A stretch of 23,522 bases of DNA from assembly GCA_028456385.1 (NCBI GenBank), contig JALNQF010000551.1, positions 1 through 23,522 on the forward strand. The letters are read 5' to 3'. The position numbers were made by a program, and so were the translations under genes. Below are positions 10,850 to 20,512 of this stretch, piece after piece. The stretch comes from Ophiosphaerella korrae (Eukaryota > Ascomycota > Dothideomycetes > Pleosporales > Phaeosphaeriaceae). The notes under the pieces are model-generated. The model saw nothing but the letters and a program-made list of their open reading frames with translations, made no database searches and was not told the DNA's origin. Position 1 is the first letter of the stretch. The number at the start of each line of letters is the position of its first letter.

Positions 10850-11172
10850 TAAGATAATAATAAAGTTTATATAGGAGTTTATAATAACTATAAATAATAG
10901 AAGATATTTTATAACTATCTTATATTAGCGTTCTATAGTTAAAGGATTAAATTACTAATACTATCCTAATAATATATATTCTACTAACTATATACTTATT
11001 ATAATCTATAATCTATTAATACTAAGAGTCTATAGATTATAGATTACTCTAGGTATCTTAATTGTATATAGCCTCCTAATTAAGATTATTACTTTACTTA
11101 TCCTATATTCCTTTAACATCTAAGTTAGGATTAATTAGTTCTATTTCGATTTCTTCTATTACACCTATAATA
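10850..11172 (-). repeat. Family B 5' LTR
   Basis: The LTR is shorter than its 3' partner by 47 bp. It keeps more G and C at several matched sites; for example it reads TTTCGATTTC where the other has TTTTAATTTC. It holds one inverted repeat (about 11000-11046). The bases just left of 10850, where a primer binding site should be, read on minus ATCTACTAACTCTATAG; I could not match them to a tRNA with confidence after RIP. Confidence 0.9.
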
Positions 11173-11850
11173 TATAAATAATAAATAGTAGGGTTATATA
11201 GCTAGTAGTATAGATACTTATAATAGCTATAACTTACTTGTAATTACTTAGCTAAATAAAATTAGGCCTTATACTCCTCTCTAAGCCTATAATAACTTTT
11301 ATTAACTTAATTATTTTTATCTAAAAGCTAGTCTTATTAAAGTTATAGATATTATCTAGATTAATACTATACGTTGCTATTGTGTCTTATACAAGCTAGA
11401 ACTACTTACTAATAACTACTAGATTTTCTTAAAGTATTCTCTAGTAATCCTTTACTTAACTAAAAGTAGTTTTAAGCTTATCTATACGCGCTATAAAGTA
11501 TATAGGCTAGTACTTCTTAACTAGTTCTTTACTACGTATTACTAATAGCTTATTTACTATATCTACTACTTTATATAACTAGAGAGTAAATCCTCTTAAA
11601 TTAAAGTTAAGAATATACTATATAATAGTTTGCTCTTTTATTATAGTAAGTTTCTAGTAGTTTAGTTAAGTAGCGCGTTAATAAAAGATTTTATAAAGCT
11701 AAGTAGAGAGCTACTAATATTATATATTTAAAGCTATAGTAGCGTATTATAAAGTCTAAAAATAGCCTAATATATAAGCCTAAAGCCTAAGTTAAATTCT
11801 ACTTTCTTATAGAGTTAAAATATTGTTTTATTAAAACTATATTATTATTT
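11173..11850 (-). pseudogene. Fot1/pogo transposase N-terminal half (DDE superfamily), truncated
   Basis: On minus the frame passes through the CENP-B-like DNA-binding part into the start of the DDE_1 catalytic domain. The first catalytic motif YNFDETGF reads YNFNKTSF around 11360-11331, Asp to Asn and Glu to Lys, both RIP-type changes. It is followed by a TKVV-like and an RPNFIQ-like segment, then the conserved TPPFII-like block, at which the sequence stops at 11173. Fot1/pogo transposases cut and paste at TA. The remaining catalytic residues lie in the missing half. In-frame TAA/TAG codons occur throughout. This portion keeps more G and C than the full copy. Confidence 0.85.
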
Positions 11851-11922
11851 ATATATAGTATTCTTTATACTAAGAAAAAGTAGCTAGTTTAGTAATATAG
11901 CTACTTTACTAATAGAATACGT
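11173..11922 (-). mobile_element. Fot1/pogo DNA transposon, right half only (copy 1)
   Basis: Homologous to the right half of the full element at 17865-19661; both end in ACGT followed by TA and share the terminal inverted repeat (here about 11852-11922). It lies inside family A copy 2: just outside its right end the integrase frame resumes at 11923. The left half, about 1.04 kb by comparison with the full copy, is missing. The junction at 11172/11173 is the edge of the family B element. Confidence 0.85.
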
Positions 11923-14900
11923 TATAATAAAGTTTATTATAATATCTATCTATAGTTTTTCTAGTATCTTAATTACTTATATTTCTTTATAAAGTATATA
12001 TATTTTATACTTATTCTTTTAGTAATTTATATATTCTTTAATAAACTATATTACTTTCTCTTTTATCTTACTAAATATATAGTTTCTTTAGATTAGTTCT
12101 ATAGTTTATATAATCTCTAAGTACTTATATATTATATTATTATTATATTATTATATAATTACTTTTTATAATTCTTCTAGAACTTTATTTATAATCTTAA
12201 CTAAGTTATTAATTTCTTATTTCTTTACTAGTTATATATTTAGTACTAATTATTCTTATCTATTATCTTATAGTATAGCTTCTCTTACTACTTATTTTTT
12301 TTTTATAATATTATATCTTTAGCTAAGTATATCTACTTAGCTATTTTCTTTACTTAGTACGTACTAAATCTTAAATTTATACTATCTTAGTAGCTCTAAC
12401 TATTATATCTACTTATCTTTTAACTTCTTATTTATTATAAAGTATTTTAGGTTTTTATAATCTATCTTTATAATTACTTCTACTATACTTTTAGTATATA
12501 CTTTCTAATACTTAAGTATATTATCTATTATTAGTAACTTTTTATTATATATATTATATCTTTCTTTATATTTTATATACTTCTTTAAATAGTATATAAT
12601 TAGATACTACTTCTTTTTATACTTTTATAGTCTTATTACTCTATAAGCTAGATTAGATATATTAGTCTTAATAACTAAAGTCTTATTACTATAAAATTAT
12701 TTTAGAACTAGTAGTATAATATAAGCTTACTTAAGTTCTTTATATACTTATTTTTATTCTACTCTTTATTTTTATATTATATCTTTCTTTATAAGCTTTA
12801 TAAGTAGAAGTACTTTTTTAGAAAATCTTTTTATAAAGTATTAGTTAAAGTTAATAAATTCTAGAAATAATTATATATCTTTAACTATTTTAGGTTCTTT
12901 TTATTCCTTTACTATATTAATCTTTTTTTAGCTTATTTTAACTTTATTAATACTTATTATATATCCTAAAAACTTTACTTTTATCTTATACTATTTATAT
13001 TTCTCTAGCTTTAGTTATAGGTTATATTAGTCTAAGTACTATAGTATTATTATTACTTACTCTATATACTTACTTTTTTCTTTAGAATTTATTAGTATAT
13101 TATCTAAGTAAGCTATAATAAACTTATCTAAGTATTTTTATAATATATTATTAATTAGTCTTTAGAATATTACTAGTATTTTTATTAGTTTAAAAAGTAT
13201 TACTATATACTTATAGTATTTATAATATATTAGAATACTATTTTCTACTCTTTATTTACTTTAATTTATATTAAGTAGTATCTATTCTTTAGGTTTAGCT
13301 TTATAAAAATCTTTACTCTACTTAGCTTATTATAGAGTTTATCTATATTTAGTAGTAAGTATTAGTCTTTTACTATAATATTATTTAGTTTTTAGTAGTT
13401 AATATATATCTTTAGTAGTTCTTTCTTTTTAAGTATAAAGAAGATTAGAAATCCTACTAATAATAAAGATTCTTGTATATATCTCTTTTTTAAATCTCTA
13501 TTTAGTTTTTCTTAGAGTATTACTAATTTACTCTCTATTAATTAGTATATAAGCCTAAAAAGTAGATTATTTCTTTTCTATAACTTAATTATATAGTCTT
13601 AGAGTTAGTACTTAAGTAATACTAGTATATCTATCTCTTTTATAAATAAGTAGCTAAACTTCTTATATTATTCTAGGATCTTAAAAGTTATATATTACTT
13701 TTCTACTTCTACTTCTTAGCTTAGCGCTTTTCTAGTACTTATAAAAGTACTTATTCTTTTTTAATAAGTTACTATTAAAGCTACTATCTTATATAGTACT
13801 TTTTTATTTACTATTAAATACTACTAATATATAGGTTTAAGTTTATATATATCTTTATAGTTATTAAATAAGAAGTTCTAGTTTTTTTAATTAACTTAAG
13901 GATTTAACTCTTATAGCTATAAGAGTCTTATTATAATATCTTTATTAGCTAAAACTAATATATCTAGAGTAATTCTTATACTATATTCTTAAATAATAAT
14001 CTCTATAGTTACTTTATTACTAACTATTAAGTTTCTTTATATTAGTTATCTATTTATAATATAGATTAGATATAGTATCTTTATTACTTATAATTAAAGT
14101 CTTACTTATTTTACTACTTTAAGTATAATTAGGTTTATAAATATCCTTAAATCTACTAATACTTTTATTCTTTTTCTTTTTATTTTTACTAAGAGTTTAA
14201 TAAGTCTCTTAGTATTAATAGTATTATAGCTTCTAAATATATATCTACTATTAGCTATTTACTTAAAAAAGACATAATCTTATAATTTTTATTTATCTTT
14301 TACAAGAATCTTTAGAGTATCTTAATCTTTTTATATTATTTATACTTTTTTAGTATATAAGTTTACTAGATTAAATTAATATATTAGTTATTTATAAGTA
14401 TTTTACTTATATTTATATTTTCTTTAGTTATACTTAGAAAGTACTTAGCTTCTTACTTATCTTATAGGTATTATTTATATCTTATATTAATATACTCTTT
14501 TTAGTTCTATTTATATCTAGATTTCTTATAAAAGAAATATCTAGATCTTATCTTTTTAGAGTAGTAAGTAAAGTAGTTATTATAGTAATATTTTATTTAT
14601 AATAGTAGTAAAAAGTTTTAGTTATATAAGTATAGCTAGTATTATAGTTATTTTATTAATACTAGATCTATAATAATTAGCGCCTAATTATTATTAGTAT
14701 ATAATAATTTATATTACTAGGTTTACTTTACTTTATATATTTAGCGTTCTTTATCTTACTATTCTTTTATTAAGTAGTAGCTATCTACTAGTTTCTAGAT
14801 TTCTTTTATAAATCTATTTTATACTTTAGTATTCTTTTACTTTAGCTTTAGTATTCTAGGTACTATTTTATATTTAGAAGTCTTAAGCTCTTAGTTTTTT

Positions 14901-14980
14901 TTTTATTCTTATCTTAAGCTATATATACTTACTTTCCTAGATATAGTATTATTTTATACTTCTACTCTTCTCTTCTTTAG
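11923..14980 (-). pseudogene. pol: Family A gag-pol relic, copy 2 (gag, protease, RT, RNase H, integrase start)
   Basis: On minus: a Cys/His knuckle-like segment at 14539-14513, reading Y-FF-Y-KKSR-Y and so Cys and His to Tyr, then protease about 14150-13880. RT carries the YLDN box at 13110-13099, the same Asp-to-Asn change as in copy 1. RNase H follows around 12700-12600, the integrase zinc finger around 12170-12020, and the frame is cut at 11923. The knuckle spacing after the His position is longer than the standard X4, so that assignment is tentative. The gag N-terminus is missing or diverged beyond about 14980. Useful as the only view in this window of the family A gag and protease. Confidence 0.8.
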
Positions 14981-15010
14981 TAAAGCTAAATATACTCTAG
15001 AGTATCTAAC
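11923..15010 (-). mobile_element. Family A chromovirus copy 2, inverted, lacking both ends
   Basis: Read on minus it is collinear with 1-2078 of copy 1 and then extends upstream into protease and gag not present in copy 1. It ends on the left at the Fot1 junction inside the integrase core, at the codons just after the first catalytic Asp (equivalent to 2067-2078 in copy 1), with TA at 11923-11924 as the target dinucleotide. On the right it fades near 15010 into family B sequence, with no LTR visible. Opposite orientation to copy 1 makes a large imperfect inverted repeat spanning the family B element. Confidence 0.85.
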
Positions 15011-15100
15011 TATATTCTTTATATATAGTTTTTTTAAGATTAATTTAGAAAGTACTATTTTAAACTTTATAATTTTTTTAAAAAAGTTTCCTATATATTA

Positions 15101-15160
15101 TATATACTTTTTAAAGATATCCTTTTATTATATATACTTTTTAAAGATATCCTTTTATTA
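15101..15160. repeat. Perfect 30-bp tandem duplication
   Basis: The units 15101-15130 and 15131-15160 are identical, each containing TTAAAGATATCC. The corresponding place in the complete family B element (about 8420-8450) has a single version, so the duplication arose in this copy. Identity within such decayed sequence points to a late event. Confidence 0.9.
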
Positions 15161-17484
15161 TATATTTTATTCTTTAATTTTCTATAAATTTTCGTAATAT
15201 AAAGTTTCTTATAGCTTTACTATTAATTATAATTTATACTCTTTTTATTTTAAATACTATTATCTTAGTAATATAAGGTTTTTAGCTTCTTTTAAGTTAT
15301 TTTTTTATTTAAGCTATTTAGTAAATTCTCTTTTTTATTAAAGTTTATAGTTTACTTTATACTTAAAGTCTTTATCTTTTAGATATTTAAATTATATATA
15401 TTTATACTATAGTTTTTTTATAATATATTTTTTAAGTAATTATTTCTATAGTTTTATTACTATATACTTTTTTTCTAGTCTTTTATTAAACTTTTATTAT
15501 TTTATATCTTTTATATATATAGCTTATTTATAGTTAAAGCTATTTATTTATACTAGCTAAATATTTTTTTAACTTTTAAGCTTTTTATAAATTTAGTATT
15601 TTAATTCTTTATATAATATTTATACTATTAGAAAGTAAACTAAATATTCTAATTCTATTTTCTTAGTATTTTCTTTTTTATATTTTTTAGTTATAAGTAT
15701 TATTCTTACTAGAATATAGTATATAACTTATACTCCTTATATATAAGCTTAGTTTATCTATCTTATTTTATTTATAAAATATTACTACTCTTTTAATATT
15801 AGTATTCTTTTATCTATAACTATATATTATTCTATCTATTTTTAGAATAATATAAACGTTATATTTTTTAGTATTATATATTTTCTCTTTTTTATATACT
15901 TTCTATATAATTAAAATTAGTAAGTATATCTAAGTAAATTACTTTTAAGTATTTATTTCTTTAGTATCTATAGTTATATAGCTTTCTTTATTAAATAAAG
16001 TTTACTTTTTACTTTTTTATTTTATTTAATTCTTTATTACTTTTAACTTTTAAATATAATTATTTCTTTCTTATATTTTACTTTTTTTAGTAGTAGATTA
16101 TTATAGTAAAATTAAAAGTTTTTTTCTTTTTAATTTTTTTATTAGTAGCTTTTCTATTACTTTAAATTTATTAATCTAATTTAAAGTTTATTTTTTTATT
16201 ACTACTACTTTTAATTTTTATTATAGAAATTATCTTATATTCTATTTACTAGAAATATATATATAGTAGTTATTATTATAATAAAAGGTCTAGTTAAGTA
16301 TTATATATTATATCTTTTTACTTACTACTACTTTTTTTTTTAAAGCTTAGCTATTACTTTTAGTACTATTTTTTTTTAGTTAACTTTATATAAATTTTTT
16401 TATAAAGTCTTTACTTTAATAGTTTTATATATAGTATTTCTATTTTTTATATTTATAGTATATAGATTTTTTTAAATTTTTAGTAGTCTTTTATATAGTA
16501 GCTTTTTTTACTATATTTAAAGTACTAAAAGTCTTTACTATTATAGCTACTTAGTAGTTTTCTAGACTTATTTATTTCTTTATTCTTAGAAGTTATTATT
16601 AACTTATATTACCTAAGTTTTTAGAGCTTCTAAAATTCTAAGTTTTTCTATCTATATTAATTTATATTCGATTATTAACTTTAATCTTTATTTTAACTAT
16701 AATATTATAATTAGCTTAGTTTATTCTATATTTTATAATTATTATTTAAGTTATAATATCTACTCTATAATACTATTATATTACTTTAATTTTTTAAGTA
16801 TTTTTTTTTACTTATTAAGTAATATTAATATCTTTAATTATAGCTTTTATTTTTCTAGTAAAGTTTTTATAACTTCTAAAGATACTTATAGTTTTATCTT
16901 TTTATATTAATAGTATATATATAGTACTCTATTTAGAAATATTTAAACTATTTTATTATTTTATTTTTAAATTATATTTTTATTTATATAACTTTTTTTT
17001 TTAGTTTTATAGTAAAGTATATATATATCTAAGTAAAGTAGTACTAGTACTAATAAAAGTTTTAGCTTTTTTTTTAAAAAAAATTTCCTAAGTTTAAATA
17101 GCTTAGGCTACTTCTAAATTATAATTTATTATAGTTATTAAGTAATTTACTTTATCTTACTTTATTTAGTAATATTAGTATTTACTTTAGCTATATTTTA
17201 CTATATATAGTCTTTTAGTTCTTTATTTTATATAATTATAGTATTAATTATACTCTATATATTTTCTCTATCTAATATTAGTTTATTATTATTTATTTTA
17301 TCTACTTTCTAGTTAGTTATATCTAACTTATAGCTTCTTAAAAGTACTTTACTTACTTTTATAAGTATACCTTTTACTATACTATTAGCTTAGACTATAT
17401 ACTACTTATACTTTACTTTTCTTAATATTTTAATTAGTAAAGTATTATAAAGCTCTAAGTTATTAACTACTTAAATCTTTAAAG

Positions 17485-17710
17485 TAAGATTATTAGTATA
17501 TTAAAAAAGAATAACTAATATATATATTAAAATTATATAAATAGCTATTAATAATATATAATTTTTAATAGAATATATTAAAGTATTCTTACTTTTAGTT
17601 AGAGATTAGATTTCTAATACTATTTTAGTAATATATATTACTATTAACTATATACTTAGTACTTATTTAATACTTTATTACTTTATTATTTCTATTTTTA
17701 TAAATTTATA
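17485..17710 (-). repeat. Family B LTR fragment (5' LTR of copy 2)
   Basis: Recognisable from TAAGATTATTAG through the stretch AATACTATTTTAGTAATATATATTACTATTAACTATATACTTA-like segment (about 17615-17660), which matches the middle of 10850-11172. Homology is lost after about 17710; the following 150 bp to the Fot1 element is unassigned. It resembles the LTR at 20277 more closely than the LTRs of the complete copy. Confidence 0.7.
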
Positions 17711-17862
17711 AAGTTAGCTTTATAGATTTATATTTACTAAGATTATAAAGTTATAAAATTATTATATATTATTATTTAAATTAACTTTCTAATTATACTT
17801 ATTATCTTATTAGTTAGATTAAAGTAATAACTTTAAGTTATATATATTATTATCTTTTAATA
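17711..17862. other. Unassigned 152 bp before the Fot1-like element
   Basis: Very AT-rich sequence. It may be a decayed end of the family B LTR, but I could not align it. No coding frame is supported. Confidence 0.4.
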
Positions 17863-17864
17863 TA

Positions 17865-19661
17865 ATATATAAGATTACTAAGCTTATTAGAATTCTAAGC
17901 TAATTACTTTTTCTTAGTATTATAAATACTACTTCTTTTAAGGTTAATAATAAACTTTACTTAGTTTTTCTTACTACTATAATACTACTAACTAATTTAG
18001 AAGTCTTTTTTTATCGTCTTAGTATATTTATATAGTATACCTAGTCTTTTTATAGTATTTATAGTTACTTTTACTATAAGCTTTTTTACTTTTTTATATA
18101 GTTATTAATACTTCTATAGCTACTTATATTTATATTTCTTTATACTCTCTAGTTTTATTATACTAAATTTATTTTATTATTACTTCTAATTACTCTTTAA
18201 GCTCTTTATATAAGTATCTTAAAAAATACTTTTATATAGTATTAATTTAGCGCCTTTAATAAGCTAGTAAAAGAAGCTCTATATAGTAGTAAGTAAGTAA
18301 TAAAAAGAGCTACTTAAGAGCTTTAACTAAGACCTAAATTTATAAGTATTACTTAGAGTCTTTAACTATTATAGTATTTTTAGTAGTAAGTATTCTAGTA
18401 TAGTATAAATATATATATATTAAAGTATTTTAGTACTTACTATATATCTAGAAAAATAAGTTCTAAAACTTTAAAAGCTTTATTATAGTTTTACTTAGTA
18501 AATATATTAAAAAAAATATTTTTAAAAGCTAAAAAGAAGCTTTCTTTATTAATATAAAAGATATATTTCTATACTAAATTTTATTTACGTTTAGAGTACT
18601 TATACTTTAGTAGTAAGAAGTATACTATATTAAGTAGCTAAAGAATATATAATAAATAAGTAAGTATATAGAAAGTTAAGATTTTATTTTTAATATAGTA
18701 GTTCTTAAAATCTTAGTTAAAGTAGCTCTTATAGCTATCTAAAATAAGTAGCTAGTATACTTTTACTTAATATAACTTTATATATATATTAAAGTACTTT
18801 AACTACTTTAAGCTAAGTATATTAGTTATCTAGTTATTTTCTAAAACTAAAAGCTTTTAATTAGGTAGTATACTTATTTCTTTATACTAAGTAGAGATAT
18901 AAATACGTCTTTTATAGATAATAAATAATAGGATTATATACTTTACTTTATAGATACTCTAGATTACTATCACTTACTTATAATTACTACTCTAAGTAAA
19001 AGTAAGTTATTAATACTTCTCTAAGCCTATTATAACCTTTATAAATATAATTACTTTTATCTAGAAGCTAGTTTTATTAAAGTTATAAACGTCTTTATTT
19101 ACTATTTTATACTAGGCTTTAGTCTCTTCTATAAACTTAAACTACTTACTAATAACTTTAAAATCTTCTTAGAGTTTTTTTTAGTAATCTTTTACTTAAT
19201 TAAAGGCTATTTTTAGTTTATCTAAATATATTATAAAGTATATAGCTTACTTTTTACTTAAAAGCTTTTTACTTTATATAGTAAGTAGTTTATTAGCTAT
19301 ATCTACTATATTATAAAGCTAGGGTATAAATCTTAATTAGTTAAAGTTAAGAATATATTAGATAATATTTACTCTTTAGTTATAGTTAGTTTCTAGTAGC
19401 TAAGTTATATAGTTACGTATAAAGTAATTCTTTTAAGCTAGTTAGAGAGCTACTATTAATAGATATTAAAAGCTTTAGTAGTATATTACTAGCTTTAAAA
19501 TTAGCTAGATATAAAAGCTTAAAGAGTAAGCTTAACTTTACTTTCTTACTTAGATATAATTTTATTAAGTTATTAAGATATAGTAGTATAGAGGTAGTAT
19601 TTATAATACTAAGAAAAAGTAACTAGGTTAGTAATCTAGCTTGCTTAGTAATCTTTTACGT
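17865..19661 (-). mobile_element. Full-length Fot1/pogo-type DNA transposon (copy 2, 1797 bp)
   Basis: Bounded by 71-bp terminal inverted repeats, 17865-17935 and 19591-19661, sharing a core CTTTTTCTTAGTATTATAAA. The tips differ by RIP: ATATATAAGATT on the left against ACGTAAAAGATT on the right. The dinucleotide TA flanks both ends (17863-17864 and 19662-19663), the duplication expected of Fot1/pogo elements. Size is close to that of known Fot1-like elements. Its right part is homologous to 11173-11922. Family B gag resumes at 19664 on the right. Confidence 0.93.
17950..19580 (-). pseudogene. Fot1/pogo transposase, full length but inactivated
   Basis: On minus the frame runs from an N-terminal DNA-binding region (about 19560-19250, with a YNIVDIANKLL-like helix near 19310) into the DDE_1 catalytic domain. 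The first motif YNFDETGF reads YNFNKTSF at about 19090-19063. The second, LLILDGHxSH, reads LLILDSYKSY, with Asp at 18739-18737 intact. The third region, LLQPLDV-like, reads ILxLLNIVYF near 18640, Asp to Asn. A KYSK-like basic stretch and an AFK segment of the C-terminal domain follow to about 18450. Stops are TAA/TAG at Gln or Trp. Two of three catalytic residues are changed, so the protein would be dead even with stops ignored. Start is inferred from domain order; no ATG remains. Confidence 0.88.
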
Positions 19662-19663
19662 TA

Positions 19664-20512
19664 AAAGTAATTAGTTCTATTTAGTTTCTTTCTATTACTA
19701 CTATAATATTTTACGTAAGCTTTAGTTTACTAAATATAGTTCTTTAGTTCTTTATTTTACTTAATTAAGAAATTAATTATATTTTATATACTTTTTCTAT
19801 TAGCTATTAACTTATTAAAGTTTATTATAACTACTTTCTAGTTTATTATATCTAATATATAACTATTTAAAAGTACTTTACTTACTTTTATAGTATAAAG
19901 ATAATATACTATTAAGCTAATCTAGATAATATAAAGTAGAGCTAGTTAAGCTATTATAGTAGTATATAATATATATACTAGTTATTATTATTTAAAGCTT
20001 TTTAGACTTACTTAGAATATACTTAAAGTTATACTAAGTTATATATAAGAGAATATACTAACTAATAGAGCTAGTAATACTAGTTACTTAGCTTAGTAGA
20101 GCTTATTAATAGTACTAAGTATACTCTAATAGCTTTTTACTTTAGACTCTTTATATATAAGTATTTTTTTTACTATTATATTAACTTAGACTATATACTA
20201 CTTATACTTTACTTCTTTTAATATTTTAATTAGTAAAGTATAATAAAGCTCTTAGTTATTAATTTTAAAAAGCTTTAAAAGATATAAGTATATTAAAAAG
20301 TAATAACTAAGTATATATTATAATTATATAATAGGCTATAAAGTACTAACTAATTCTAAATAATAGATATTAATATAGTATTACTTTTAGTTAAAGATTA
20401 GAGTACTAAAACTATTTTAATAATATATATCTTATACTCTATATACTTATACTACTCTATTAATCTATTAATTAAATATTATCTTAGTAGTTATAGATTA
20501 TAGATTACTAAT
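19664..20512 (-). mobile_element. Family B fragment, copy 3: gag start and part of 5' LTR
   Basis: From 19664 the sequence aligns with the gag N-terminal region of the complete element (about 10495-10810) and with copy 2 (17130-17460). The LTR follows from about 20277 and is recognisable to the AGTTATAGATTATAGATTA stretch at 20491-20509. The remainder of the LTR is missing. Relative to the other copies it has about 250 additional bases near 19910-20165. The Fot1-like transposon lies directly to the left. Confidence 0.75.
19910..20165. other. Additional segment inside family B copy 3 gag, origin unknown
   Basis: Absent from the same place in 10720-10740 and 17370-17385, where the flanking stretches are contiguous. 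It is slightly less T-rich on plus than its surroundings, with several GTA and CTA steps. I found no terminal repeats or coding frame. It may be a small insertion, such as a MITE, or conversely sequence deleted from the other copies. Confidence 0.5.

Larger units (their letters stand above)
4253..11172 (-). mobile_element. Complete Ty3/gypsy chromovirus, family B copy 1 (about 6.9 kb, RIP-mutated)
   Basis: Two direct repeats, 4253-4622 (370 bp) and 10850-11172 (323 bp), bound an internal region coding on minus. In element order, from right to left: 5' LTR, gag with CCHC knuckle, protease, RT, RNase H, integrase, chromodomain, a 0.7-kb 3' region, polypurine tract, 3' LTR. One frame carries gag through pol (codon first base leaves remainder 1 on division by 3). 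The LTRs differ by many C/T and G/A changes and by 47 bp in the 3' LTR. Five-base flanks are AATAA and TATAA, not identical. Its left flank is a family A LTR and its right flank half a Fot1 transposon. Further fragments of this family lie at about 15020-17710, 19664-20512 and 22480-22855. Confidence 0.93.
15020..17710 (-). mobile_element. Family B chromovirus fragment, copy 2: 5' LTR, gag and protease start only
   Basis: Collinear on minus with about 8330-11050 of the complete family B element. Matching landmarks: 15180-15260 pairs with 8461-8520 (protease), 16245-16320 with 9530-9600, the zinc knuckle region about 16470-16430 with 9754-9713, 17360-17460 with 10720-10810, and an LTR from about 17485. 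RT, integrase and 3' LTR are absent; on the left it abuts family A sequence. It is much richer in long T runs than the complete copy, suggesting more rounds of C-to-T loss. No frame is translatable. Confidence 0.8.

Noticed and set aside
4248..11177. Target-site duplication AATAA / TATAA around the family B element
   Set aside because: One of five bases differs and such strings are everywhere in this composition; it cannot be called a duplication.
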